Part shown: positions 44,331 to 55,957 of the stretch, piece after piece
How positions within the stretch are numbered: the stretch's first letter is position 1
How the letters are laid out: the number at the start of each line of letters is the position of its first letter
Position numbers and translations under genes: made by a program
Notes under the pieces: model-generated
Database searches by the model: none
What the model was told of the DNA's origin: nothing
What the model saw: only the letters and a program-made list of their open reading frames with translations
Source of the DNA: Adiantum capillus-veneris
Lineage: Eukaryota; Streptophyta; Polypodiopsida; Polypodiales; Pteridaceae
Length of the DNA: 64,000 nt
Assembly: GCA_014529385.2 (NCBI GenBank)
Contig: CM043945.1
Location: 4,312,312 to 4,376,311, forward strand
Reading direction: 5' to 3'

Positions 44331-46614
44331 TTTTCATCACAATTGGTTCATACTTGACATGTTGGTAGTGTATGGCTCATGGAACATGGCTATATGCTTG
44401 GATTTGGATTTGGATATCAAAAAGTGGATTTTTTGGCTGATTCACGCTTTAGGTCACAATTTGGATAGAAAGTCCATCATAGGTAGCAATTGATGTCCAA
44501 ATGGGTTGAAAATTGGTATATGGGCTTATTGCACCATGGTATTGGCTCCCATGATGTCACTCTTTGCACGGAAGGCTAAATTTATGCTGGAGACATCCTG
44601 CGCTGTCGTGCTGTGACACGTACATAGTGGGAACACATGCTACAAGATCTATCTTGTAACTTTTTAGATACATAATTATCTTTCCTATAATGTACATATG
44701 CATATTTAAGTATAATAATAAGCCCTCTATCTCATCCTATTATTTTTCTCAAGGGTAACCTATCCTTACTTTACCATCAGAAAATACTATGGGAAAAGCT
44801 CAATAGCTCCGCCTCTTTAACCTGGGGCAAAAAGCATTGATTCTTTATTTCTACTATCTCATTATCATCTCACACCCTAGCTAGATCCTATATCTAAGGT
44901 AAACTCCAATATATATATATATATATTCTATGTATTTTTTATACTTTTCTTATATTTCTTTTTAAATAGCTACTAGGAGGGAATCAAATCCTAGTGGGAC
45001 ACTAGGTGGCATGATTTCAAAGATACACTTATTTTAATGCATTATTGCAAGCATGATTACAAAACTTTTTCAAGGAGCAATGTCATGCTTTCATATGGCA
45101 TGAGGTGTCCTTTGGAATTAAATGAAAGTCTAGGCTAAGGGGACCACAGGAAGACTTTTGCTGCCAGAAATGGACCCTATTTTGATGAATTTTTTACACA
45201 AGGTTCCAATCCGAATTGGAAAATGATTTTAAAATGAAAATCGTGGCTCGGTGAGCTAAAGTTTCTGCCCATATTTTTACTTTTTTATTTGGAGCCACGG
45301 TTGAGGAGATATAATCAAAATACTGGACCCCAGTCTGCCCACATCATGCAGGGATAGCTCATTTCCAACTTTTCCAATTCCTATTCACACTAACTCCTCT
45401 CTTCTTGTGTAAACCCTTGGGGGTTCCCTTCATCTATAAAAGGGGACCTCTTCTTCCTTGAAAAGGAACTCAAGCATCCAAGCCATTGATGAGAGGAATT
45501 CTTGAGGGAGTGAGTAGTAATGCCTAATTGTACTTAGCCCCATTAACATAAGCCCAAGCCTACACTTTCTCCTAGAGGAAGACTAGCCATTCTTGTACGC
45601 TATCCTTGGAAGATCAACTCTAATCAAAGAAGGTGTTGTACTTGGCGTATCAATCAACGTTGAATTCTCCCCTCTTCTTCTCTCTCCCATCAATAATGGT
45701 GCCGAAGGGTTTCAAGTAAGATGTGTTCTACATTGATGTTTTCTTGATTTCTTGTTGTTTTCATTTTCATCTCTAATCCAACATATATATATGTATCTAA
45801 TCTCATCTCCTTAACCAAACCTATCTCTCTCATTCTTAGTAATTCATCCTCTCTAGGTTCTCTTTGCTACAGGTACATCTCTCCCCGCAGTATCCTTATT
45901 GCCTACGGGCAAGAATAGGGCTTGGGAGGGAAACTTCTCATCTCTTCACTTCTCTCATATCTACATTTCTCACATACTATCCTAGATGAATAACCCACAT
46001 GATGATCATTTCTATCGCTTTCACTCTGTACGATCTATTAGAATTAACGTATAGATTAGCCGTAAAATACACTTTCAACAACGTATAGTGTTTCTCTTCG
46101 GCCCTGAAAGGCTCAATGAAATACTTCTATCATCGGATCCCATCATACTACCTCTCATAGACTATAATTTTTCTTTTGATGTAAGCGTAGTTATCTTGCT
46201 ATGAACCAAGAGGATTTGTACACACAATTAATCCCAATCACTAGACAAAATATATATATTATGGTAAGCACAAAACTACAATTCCAAAGAACAATTCGTA
46301 GCCTATTTGGTCAGCCAAGATTGAATGCCATTAACTCATCTATTAACCCTTTCATATTACCCATGATACGATATGAACATAGCCTTGATGTTTTCATCTT
46401 CGTATTGTTTTGACATTCTCTTTTGTGTTCTTTCTTTGTGTGTGTGAGTGCAAGAGAGAAAGAGTGAGTCTTCTTTGATTGCACTTCTTTCTAAACCCTA
46501 GTCTTCATGGCATCTATGGTTTAACTCCTTCATATAGTTTTTGTTGAGTTCTCTCACAAACTCTCACAGCCATAAGCCCGGTGCTTTCCTGGCAAGACCG
46601 CAAATTTCTCGACA

Positions 46615-46629
46615 GCGCGTAGGATGTCT
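46615..46629. repeat. Half-site of the palindrome family
   Basis: GCGCGTAGGATGTCT matches the right half of the palindrome. The left half is replaced by TCTCGACA. The downstream flank (TTTTCATCA) matches that of copy 1. Confidence 0.8.
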
Positions 46630-46890
46630 TTTTCATCAAAATGACATGAAATTTGTTCTGTGGGTAGTCCCTGCCCTATGGAACATGTCCATGTTCTTGG
46701 ATTTGGATTTGGACAAGGATTGACGCTTGTAAGGGCCCGTGTGGTGTTTTTGGGCTCAAAAAGTGTATCTTGAAGGTGTTGGGGGTCAAAAATGATTAGA
46801 ATGGCTTCAAACTTGATATATGAGCTCCTGATGATGAGGTGATTGGATCTGGAATGATCAAACATCCCCTGCAGGTCAAAAAAGTCAAAT

Positions 46891-46914
46891 AGACATCCTA
46901 CGCGTAGGATGTCT
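46891..46914. repeat. 24-nt perfect palindrome, copy 2
   Basis: Identical to the copy at 44307-44330 over all 24 positions. It is followed by ATTTCATCAT, similar to the other flanks. Confidence 0.95.
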
Positions 46915-47172
46915 ATTTCATCATTTTTTGCTTTTGACCATACAGATTGGTTGATGTGTTGGTGAATGTGTTGTGCAAGTTTCATGGGATTTGGACAAAA
47001 TTTGGTAGGTCTATGGCCCATTATTGCCTCTATGCCCTAACTTTGCGTTTTTTCATGCATATGAGGTCAATTTTGGTCCAAATGTGATGAGACTTGGTGG
47101 ATAGCTTATAAATGTCATTTAGAAAATGTGCATGATGAAAAATGTTGGAGTTTGTGCCCAGAAGTGCCCTTG

Positions 47173-47196
47173 AGACATCCTATGCGTAGGATGTCT
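47173..47196. repeat. 24-nt palindrome, copy 3, one mismatch
   Basis: Same sequence with T for C at the position before the centre (CCTATGCGTAGG), so the symmetry is broken by one transition at a CpG. Confidence 0.9.
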
Positions 47197-48974
47197 CTTG
47201 GTGATGTTGTTATGGATGGTGCTTCCAGTGCTTGCCCTTGGTCCCCCTGAGTCCCTTTTGAGCCTAATTTCAACAAAAAAGTCAAATGGATAGAGAATAA
47301 CTCCCTGTGTGGACTTCAGAGCCTCCGAGCCATTTTCTGACTTTTGGAGTGCTTTTTGGCGATGAAATTTCTTGATGTTGGTCTCCATAGCTTCCCGATC
47401 CCTTGGGGATCCTTGCTGTATGGTTTTTGTCGATTTTGGCTTCACCGGAGCTTCATTTGGCAATTTGACGCTCTAGAAGCACCCGTGGTTGCGTTTACAT
47501 ACCTTCAATGATTTGTGGTTGTCCACCCTCATAGGACTTGGTTGTTGATGGTCTAGGAAGGCCGCTCGTGAAGTTTGGTGGCAAACGGACTTGCGGTTTG
47601 GTCGCAAGAGCAATTTGACGCTTTGTGTGTCTAATGCCGTGTCTGAAGTTTAGTGCCGCCTCGGGTCACTTTTTGGTCATGCGGGTCACATAGACTTGTC
47701 GAGCATGTCGAGATGCTCCTACCCATGAATTTTGGTAGCATTTGGTCGCCGTTTCTCCGATTTCCCATTTGGTGGCTTCTTGTAGGTTTCAGGGAATTAG
47801 GGTTTTTCCTGTTGGTTTTCTACTACCTTTGGACATCCAGGACTGGTCTCCTAGGCTAGGGTAAGCTGCCGATGAAGTCTTGTTGCTTTCGGGTTAGCCG
47901 TTAGGCCACCGTCTCTACTTGTAGGTCACTACCGCCCGCTTTGTGTGTGACCCTTAAGCTAGTTTTCGTGACATAACGACAAACATGCACGAAAAGCTCA
48001 AGGTGGTGAATCTACTTCTCATGTCTGGAGCTTGTCGGGTAGTCGTGCGCGTCGTAGAAGCTGCTGGAAGGTCGGTCCGCTCTAGGTGGCAGAAGCTCTC
48101 TCCACAAAGTCAATAGTGAGAATGAGCTAAAAATGAGGTGAAAATTTCTTATAATGGAGGTCCCCGAACCACTTTTCATGAAATTTGACATGTGCTCCTA
48201 TCTTCTTGCGAGATGTAGTTTAGGCTCAAAAATTTCTTGATTTGGACTCCATTTGCTCTGTTTCTCTGAAATTTGGTATTTCGGTCAAAACTTGGCCAAA
48301 ACATGCTTTCCGCTCTAGTTTCATAATTGCACCCCCACTGTACCATAGGTTGTCCTATAGTCACTGATCATCCCCATATTTTTTTGTTTTTCATTACGAC
48401 CGTTTTTCACCTGCTTTTTGTATTTTGAAGTTTTTCTGTCGAAAATTAGCAAAATTAAAAGGAAAATAGCAAATCAAACCCAAAAAATCCCCCAAAATCA
48501 TAATAAATCACAAACATCACCGCAAAACATTATATACACTCTCATGCAATTTTTATGGCCGGATTTCTCCGTTCTACCAATATTTTGCCCGAAAAATGGC
48601 TATTTCTACTTATATACACACACCTAAGGGCTTGATTTGGCTTTTGGCCCCATATACCTATAGATACATGCTGTATAAGGGCATATGTACTTGGATTACT
48701 CCATAAAATTTTGCAATCAAACAACAACCCTTAAAATAGTCGAAAATCATGCCCTTTTTTGCTCTTTCTGTTATTGGTTCCGCATTTGAGAATGCCTCCC
48801 CCCCTCCTAGTCGGAGTCCTCCCGGACGACAAGGTATCACATCGGAGTATGTGCCGTGCATAGGTTGAAAAGTTGTGCTAATGCCTGGCCGATTAATGTG
48901 GCCCTATTTTATGCATACTCAGTCAATGCATGGAAAAATTAATGATGTGCAAGAGAAGGGAATAAGCAAGATAC

Positions 48975-50168
48975 TTATTGGCATTCGCCGTCGAAGTTTC
49001 TTGTTTTCTTTGCAAGTAACAACTGTAAATCTACTGCTCTCTGTTTAATTGTCTTTTTTGCAAAAGGCAATTGCTTCACCGACACTGTTGATAGAGCCGT
49101 AGCTGTTTCTAAGGAGAGAATTGGCTGGGCGGGAATGGCTATGGGCCGTATTGCCTTTGCTTTCCATTGGTATTTTGTTGCTGCCGGATTTTGTAGATGT
49201 TTTGGCACTTCCTTGTTTGCCCCTGGTTTTTTGTTGATTGGCATCCACATAAGTCGGTTTTCCTTTTTCAAATGCAGCTGTCTGCCTTCCATTGTTGCTT
49301 GTACTGAAGGGAGTTCCTTTTGCTTTTGTTTTGGTATCCAAATGCGAGTGAAATTTGGGTTATGGTTAAGCATTTTCTTTGGGATCCATATCTGTTTTAT
49401 GCCCTTGGTTTTTGGTGGAACCATCCGCTTCATTGGAATTCTTTCGTTGCATTGTTGTTTGTTTGCCATGTCATTTCTATCCTTCCGCATCCATACTTGT
49501 TTCCCTAGTTTTGGTAACCTAGATCTTTGCATTGTGGCCGGTGACTTCGTATGTTTGTAATTAGCATGTTTGGCCTTTACCTGATTGTTGGTCTCGGGTA
49601 TCATGTTGTTCTTTGATGGCATTTTTTCTTTTGGTTTTTTTTTTAGTGATTGCCTGGCTTACAGTTGATCATTCTAGTATTGTTGAGCAAAGGCTATCAT
49701 TTGTTGTTCATGTGCATGCTGAATTTTGACTGCCTTTGCATTCCAATCTATCTGTACATTGTAATCTTTTTGCCAAGGTTGCCCAAACATCATTGGGTGT
49801 TGTGTACTTTCATCCGCCACCACATAGAATTTGTGTGGGTAAATATATTGATGTATCTATACAGGCAATATAGTCCATCCCAATGTTTTCAACGGGTGTG
49901 ATGTGCTACTTTCCAGCACTTGAGGAGTAGGATGAAGTTGACTTGTGAATTTGAGCTGTTTGTATAATCCGTAAGAGATCAAATTTACTTGAGCTCCCGT
50001 ATCAAGCAATGCTGTCGATTCAACTTGATTGCTACCCTCTTTGACCGCAATTAGTGGCTCCACTGTGTTTTCATCCAACTTCGTCAGTCGAATGGCATTG
50101 ATTCGCAATGGTGGTCCACTTTGTTGTTGTTGTCGCAGAAGTCTTGTTTTTGCAATGCGTTCTTTTGC
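48975..50168 (-). pseudogene. 17-kb element: second retropepsin-like domain and basic repeat domain after integrase
   Basis: In the same minus-strand frame as the integrase C-terminus, separated from it only by a TAA at about 50168, the sequence reads LRINAIRLTKLDENTVEPLI, then STALLDTGAQVNLISYGLYK (about 50020), a retropepsin DTGA active site. After one TAG (about 49872) come KFYVVADESTQHPMMFGQPW (hydrophobic-Gly-x-Pro-Trp strand) and WNAKAVKIQHAHEQQ. Two more stops lead into an open 215-codon basic domain (49622-48975) with four spaced motifs: KQVWMRKD, KQIWIPKK, TRIWIPKQK and LMWMPINKK. The element already has a DSGA protease upstream of RT, at 53935-54404, so this is a second one. I do not recognise this arrangement. 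Confidence 0.7.
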
Positions 50169-51378
50169 TTAAGCTTCTGCTTGAGCTTCTTCTCGTACTC
50201 GTTGTTTTTCCTTCATTCTTTGTTTTCCTTGATGAATTTGTTGGAGCATCTCCTGTGTGAGTGGTAGATGATATCTCTTTAGTCGACATCCACTAATCCA
50301 GTTTGGCATTTCTTCACCTGGTAATGTAGCAAGCTTGACAGCTCCACTTTGTGATAGATCACTAATCACAAATGGTCCCATCCCTCGCTTTTTAAGTTTC
50401 TTGGCATGTTGCTTCAAAGTATAAACAAGTACGTAATCACCTGTTTTGAACTCTTTAGTGCGCACACGTTTATCAAAAAATTCTTTTTGTCTTCTCTTTT
50501 TTGCATAGATTGAAGCTACAGCTCGTAATCGGAGTTCATCTAGCTTTTCAAGATCATCAATTTATGAAGAGAGCTCATGCCCTGTCCATTCTAAACTTTT
50601 TGCTACTCGTAGAGTTGGAATCAAAAACTCTATGGGTAGTATAGCATTTAGGCCAAACACCATGTTGTATGGTGTTGTTCCTATTGATGTTTTGTAAGCT
50701 ACCCTGTATGCCCATAGTGTTGAGTGTAGCTGGTGATCCCAATCTGGGCACCTTGGTGCGCTGATAGGCGTCACAACGCTTTACAAACTCTTCAGCATCC
50801 ATGTGCAATGTAGGCCACCAAATTCCTGCGGTTAAGACAATTTTTGTCGTCTTATCGTCCGAAAAATGGCCTCCACTTATTCCGCTCTGTGCATGTTCTA
50901 GAATCAGCAGGTATTCGCTTTCACTTGCACAGATTCTAAGTTGATTGTCCTTTCCTTGCTTATAGAGTTGGTTCCCAATTAACTGGAAGTCACGAGCTTC
51001 CAACTCTATAGCTTTCTTCCGTGCTCTTGTGATGTTCTCAGGGAATGTCCTGGCGGTTAAGAAGTCAATGATATATTGACTCCATGCAGGTGCTATGTTT
51101 ACCTGAAACAAAGTTGCGTGATCCACTGGTCGTTTGACACTATATATAGTACAATTGGTAACATACGAATGTGTGTCCGCATACATAGTTGGCCAATAAA
51201 CCCCTAACTGTTTCAGTATCTGGTGTGTTTTCACTGTTGAACAATGAAATGCACAATCCTGGACATGTGCCTCTTCAAGGTAGCACTCGAATTCTTCCGG
51301 ATTTATACATAATCGTAGGATGAGGTCCGATCCAAAATGATACAGCCGTTCTGCTATCAACTGGAAGTTTTTTGTTTG
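50169..51378 (-). pseudogene. 17-kb element: integrase lacking its catalytic core
   Basis: The N-terminal part holds two successive zinc-binding-like modules: EEAHVQDCAFHCS with GVYWPTMYADTHSYVTNC (last ligand lost), then a helix-rich linker with ARKKAIELEARDFQLIGNQL, then LEHAQSGISGGHFSD with WWPTLHMDAEEFVKRCDAYQ. The frame then passes directly, near 50775, into DWDHQLHSTLWAYRVAYKTS, GTTPYNMVFGLNAILPIEF, which lies after the catalytic Glu in normal integrases. The D,D35E core, about 130 residues, is deleted, with a frameshift at the joint. The C-terminal domain (FKTGDYVLVYTLKQHAKKLK, GMGPFVISDLS) is preserved. Confidence 0.8.
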
Positions 51379-52860
51379 TCAAATTGTTTGTTGTTTGGAT
51401 CTGTATTCCGTAGTATCAAACCCACTTCCAAAGGAAAAAATGCTAACAATTTCCTGAGACCATTTGGGTACCATTTCAATATTGAAAAGATAAGCATCTA
51501 GTATGTCATCATCTACTCCTTCAGGAGCTTCCCCGTTGTGTATCCTTGAAAGATGATCTGCTCGTAAATGTGTTTTGCCCTTCTTGACCACCACTGTGAA
51601 GTCAAATTCTAGTAATATAATAAACCAGCGTACAATTTGCCCTGTATTGCAAGGTTTATTTACCAGATACAAAAGAGCTTGATGATCTGTGAAGAATACA
51701 AATTTGTTTGTCAGCTCGCATAGCAAACCGGAAAATCCATTGTTCCGTCTCCAGGTTGCCAGAATACTTCCAATGGCATATGCTGAAGCATCAATGTGAA
51801 CATGAAATATCTTTTCCCAATCTGGTGCCTTCAATACAGGTGCTGATATAAGGTTTTTCTTCAGCTTTTGGAATGAAGTTTCACACTCCTCGGTCCAATC
51901 AAAATTGACTAGCAACCGATACAGAGGTTGTGCGATAACCGCATACATGTATATGAATCTTTGATAATATCCGCAGTGTCCCATGAAGGATTGCACTTGT
52001 TTCGCATTGGTAGGCATGGCTAGGTCTACAATGACTTTGACTTTGTCTAGGTCAGTGGTTATGCCATTTCTTGAGACAATGTGTCCTAAGATGCGGCCTT
52101 GCTTAACCATGAATACACACTTTTTCGGGTTAAGACAGATTCGATATGTCCTGCATTTTTCAAAGACCTTTTGCAAATGGTCAATATGCTCCTCTCGTAG
52201 AAAAGAGTGTACACAAAGATCATCCACGTAAATTTCTAAGAATATTCTTAGGTATTCCTTGAATGCGTGCATCATTAACCTTTGGAAAGTGGCTGGGGCA
52301 TTAGTTAAGCCAAACGGCATAACTCGATATGCATAAATTCCCCATTCTGTGGCAAATGCTATTTTGTGTTGATCCTCCCTTGCTATTGCTAGTTGGTTGT
52401 ATCGTGAAAACCCATCCAGAAAGGAATAAGCCCGTTTCCCGGTCACCCGCTCAAGTACATGTTCTGTGATTGGCAAGGGATAATTATCCATTATGGTGGC
52501 TGTATTTACCTTTTTGAGGTTTACACACACTCGCAGTTTTCCATTCTTTTTGGGAACTACCACAATGGGTGACACCCAATCTGTATGTTCGATTTCATAG
52601 ATGAATTCAGCTTTCATCAGTTTATCAATCTCCTCTTTGATTCGTTTAGCAAATGTGTCATTATATGTATAAGGACGTTGTTTGCTAGGTTTTGCATCCG
52701 ATTTCAAAGGAATTGTATGTTGGCATATCGATGGATCAACTCCTTTGAGGTCTTTATAGGACCAAGCAAATACATCTTTATACTTCTTGAGAAGTTGTGT
52801 TAGCCGTTCTTCCTCTTCAGGCTCTAAATGGTTAGCTATATAGACCGGCTAAGGCTTTTC
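51379..52860 (-). CDS. 17-kb element: reverse transcriptase and RNase H
   Basis: A 442-codon open frame (52707-51379), preceded in an upstream frame by YKDVFAWSYKDLKGVDPS-type leader remnants. RT motifs in order: [69 protein letters not shown] and IFLEIYVDDLCVHS (YVDD near 52220). RNase H: KIFHVHIDASAYAIGSILA, FVFFTDHQALLYLVNK and HLRADHLSRI. In the first RNase H segment the usual Glu-containing helix is shortened (GFSGLLCELTNKF), so a small deletion is likely. This is the best-preserved pol block of the element. Confidence 0.9.
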
Positions 52861-53934
52861 ACCTGGTTCTGCAAGGTCTATCTTTTTTGAATTTTCTGGC
52901 CCATCGTAAGAATCTTGGTTTGTTCTTTCCTTGACTGGTGGTGTCATGATGATTTTTCTATCCTGGATAGTAAATTTTCGATAGTGTGATGGTACATTCA
53001 TGTTTCCCTTTTCTGACTCTCCTTTATCAACACTATCTTCTTCAGTAGTCCATATCTCACGTAAAGAGCGTTTCAGTTCTTGGTATTTCTGTTTACGCTC
53101 CAATTTGGTCCACTCTTGGTCTTTTGTTAATGTTTCTTTTTTTTAATTTTTGAGATTTTTGTGATTTTGTTTCGGTTTTAGCTTTTCGTACCTGTTTTAT
53201 TTCCTCTCGCGTTCTTTCTTTTTGATCTTTTGAGAATCTTCCTGATATGCGATCTTTTACACAATCCTCTGCTTTCACAAGCATCAAATAGTGAGTTTTA
53301 CCTTTTATCCTGGGCATCAGGTTCTCTCTTGCTTTGTTTCCTGCTCGTTTCCTCCTATAGCGTTCCTAGCGTCTAGGGTGTTGATTAGCAAAATCATAAA
53401 ACTTGATATTCTCGGTTTCATTTCCACACTCGAGGTGTCTGAACACTCATTATCTGCATCATCATTTACTTCCAAATGTTCAGAGGAGTTGTAAAACTCT
53501 TCTTGGTCTGGTGGTTCTACCGTCTTATCTCCTGGTATAATGCTTAGCATGTAGTAGGGTAGCACATCATAGCCATTCTTATCGCAAAATTTTGTTGTTG
53601 GACTGTCTGAAATGGTACAGACATCCAATGTTGCTAGTATGTGTTCCCATTCTAGAGGTTCCAAGGCATCTTCAGGGAAAGGTTCCGGAATATACTCTTT
53701 GTCCTCTATTGCTCTTTCTAAGACGCATTCCTCTCTTCTTAAGCTTCCACAATGTGAAGCTCCGCACATCCATAGCTCTTTTGGTTGCCCTAACCATGCT
53801 CGGAGTTTTGATCCTTCTACTGTAGCTGAATCAAACTCTTCCACAGGTGTTTGGTTCACATATTTGTAACTATGGTCTTTCAGGTGTATTTTAGTTGTTG
53901 TCTCACCATGTCTGAGGTATATGTGGTCATAACC
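52849..53934 (-). pseudogene. 17-kb element: protease-RT linker frames
   Basis: Minus frames at 53859-53317 (180 codons, acidic, with EPFPEDALEPLEWEH and NDDADNECSDTSSVE), 53317-53093 (Lys/Arg-rich) and 53103-52849 follow one another between the protease and RT. They look like one broken frame. No domain is recognised. Acidic and then basic linkers of this kind occur between protease and RT in Athila- and Tat-type elements. Confidence 0.5.
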
Positions 53935-54404
53935 CTAATCTTGGACCATCTTCAATTGTCGCATGAATGGTCGTCCTAAGATGATCTCATAATTCTTCTT
54001 TTTGTCAAAATCGACTATTGCAAATGTATGCTCATACTCGATTCCACACAAAGTGACAATCACTTTTTCTAAAAGTCCTAGAGGCTTCTCCATGAACCCA
54101 TCTGCCAATTTCAGTTTCATTCTGGTAGCCCTCAAGGCTGGTTTTCCCCACTTTTCTAGATTTCCTTGGTGGCGATAGCAACTCCCGCTCCACTGTCAAG
54201 AATAGCTTTGGAAACTATTCCTTGGAATTCTACTTTTAGCATGGTGTTTCCATCTTCTCCTTCGCAGTACTCTCCAACCTTGTTCAATGGTACTGGCCTA
54301 GTGTTTAGTTGAGGCCTGTCCAACTCTCTGATCCCTTCCTGTAGCTTCAAGGTGGGGTCTTTCACTCCAAATTTTTCTAGGCATTTACCGACTGTGGTCC
54401 ACAT
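53935..54404 (-). pseudogene. 17-kb element: protease (first)
   Basis: The frame 54404-54156 ends in VSKAILDSGAGVAIATKEIW, with the retropepsin DSGA active site. After a frameshift, 54135-53935 continues MKLKLADGFMEKPLGLLEKV, HTFAIVDFDKKKNYEIILGR and PFMRQLKMVQD, the flap and C-terminal strand. It lies where a gypsy protease belongs, upstream of RT. One frameshift with stops separates its halves. Confidence 0.85.
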
Positions 54405-55330
54405 GTTTGGTCATAACCTTAGGAGTTCTGCCAATGTGATTGTGCATGCCACCGGAGTGGACAACAACACAATCAATCCTTGTGAACCCATCACTTTGTT
54501 AGAAGAAAGTCTTTGCGATGGGATTGCTCTCACTTTCGACTTAGCTTCATACTCTCCTAGGTAAGAGGGTAAAGTTTTCAGCGAGCCTGGTTGGCTGTGC
54601 CCCGAACTAATTGATCCTTGGTCTCCCCCTTGTGAATGTATCTCAAAGTTCATTTGTGACCTTGCTTCAAATTCTTCAATAGGAGGTAAGATCACATTCT
54701 TTTCTTTTCTCGTGCTATTCATGTGGTTACTCATCCTATTAGCCTCGTTGGCCTCACGGATTTGCTTCCACAGATTGTCTAGACCGTTACAGCCCTTACC
54801 CATTTCTGCCAATATTTTAGGTTGGGACCCGTCACTTGTCCCATCTGTGGTATTTGGCACTATGATAGGCTCTCCTCTGGACTCATAGGCATTAGTGAGT
54901 TTTTCCTTTGTTTTTACATGTTTTTCTAAAGTTGGTTGGATAGGGGTGGGAGCTGGTGCCTCATGCCAATTTGCAGGTTTACCCAGCGGGTCTTCCATTA
55001 ATGATTGAGCTGTCTCGATCATCTTTTTACACATATCCAACCTCTATTTTTCTATTTCTGCATATGGAAAAGTCATCCATCTTTGTTCCTGGGTTTGGTT
55101 CCTTTTAAGACTAGCTTCATAAGCTTTTAGCAATGCATCCAACTGCTCATTTATCTTGTCTGCCAGTACAGATCCTCCTGATCCTGCACTTTTGGGCTCT
55201 GCTATTTCCTTGGGTGCGATGGTTGCTGTGTTTTGGTCCTATTTGGGTAGGATGTTTGGCAAATTCAGTCTATCTGGCCTTATCCTCTCAAGATATGGTC
55301 AACTTTCCACTTTCCAGTTGAAATTAGGGT
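54405..55330 (-). pseudogene. 17-kb element: gag-position frame without a recognisable capsid
   Basis: Upstream of the protease the minus strand has KEIAEPKSAGSGGSVLADKI and LDALLKAYEASLKRNQTQEQ, then a stop, then a 209-codon frame (55040-54411) with MCKKMIETAQSLMEDPLGKP and NGLDNLWKQIREANEANRM. It is hydrophilic and partly helical. No Retrotrans_gag capsid domain and no CCHC knuckle can be found between the primer site and protease. Gag has therefore been reduced or deleted, or is too divergent to recognise. Confidence 0.5.
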
Positions 55331-55395
55331 AAACCCTACCTTCTGAACACACCGGTCAACTCAAAATCCCAAAATTCCTCCTAGATTAGCCTGTC

Positions 55396-55417
55396 GACAT
55401 CCTACGCGTAGGATGTC
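55396..55417. repeat. Palindrome copy 4, in the 5' untranslated region of the 17-kb element
   Basis: The inner 22 nt of the palindrome (GACATCCTACG plus its complement) are exact. It lies about 560 bp downstream, on the element strand, of the 5' LTR, far from the other copies. Confidence 0.95.
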
Positions 55418-55940
55418 TCCTGGCTTAAAATTAATTTTTTTTCTGACAAGAATGCTCTTGATACTTTGTAGATCTATCAGAAACACTCACAGTAACTTTT
55501 GGACTTCAATTAGGCTTCCAAACACACTTGTGCGTCTTTTACAAACTTGTGATGACTTTACCAAGCAAGTGTACATGCATGAAATGCTCTAGATCCTGAA
55601 TCATGATGTCCTACTTACTCTACTTCTACTTATCATGTGAAATGGTGATAATGGTGTTTTTGGTTGCTTTTTGGCCTCTCCGGACTCTCAAGCTCTCCTC
55701 TCACCGTTTCTACCACTCCAACTCCTACTCAAGAACTCGACTACTACCTAAAACTATCTTGGTCTACCTAATCTACCTAAGTCGAAGGATCTAGGCCAGC
55801 CACACGCTTCCTAGACTCCCTCTAAGACCTAGAGAGTCCTCCACCCTCTGATCCTATCTAAATGTAAAACAAGATTCTTGGCAAGCCAAAAATCCCAATC
55901 CTCAAGGATTAGTCTCGGTCACCTACCTAAGGTTTTCGTC

Positions 55941-55957
55941 CCCAGCAGCGGCGCCAA
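55941..55957 (-). other. Primer-binding site of 17-kb element
   Basis: Directly after the minus-strand 5' LTR the sequence reads TTGGCGCCGCTGCTGGG. TGGCGCC followed by G-rich sequence is the primer site form seen in Athila and related gypsy elements. It fixes the element as minus strand. Confidence 0.8.

Larger units (their letters stand above)
44140..48974 (-). repeat. 17-kb element: non-coding region with recurring palindromes
   Basis: About 4.8 kb between ORF3 and the pol-side frame has no open frame of note. It contains recurring copies of a palindrome (listed separately) and loosely repeated flanks: TTGGATTTGGATTTGGA occurs after the palindrome at 44400 and after the half-site at 46690, each time about 80 bp downstream. 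A 10-unit AT repeat lies at 44911-44930. Sequence such as CTCTATAAAAGG (45430-45445) resembles a plant TATA box and could mark an internal promoter, but on the opposite strand to the element. Confidence 0.55.

Noticed and set aside
44307-47196. CRISPR-like array made by the repeated palindromes
   Set aside because: Only a few copies occur, at irregular spacing of hundreds to thousands of bases, in a plant retroelement.
49135-49560. 141-codon plus-strand frame that looks like a multi-pass membrane protein
   Set aside because: It is the antisense of the basic Lys-rich domain on the element strand; Lys codons read backwards give Phe and Leu.
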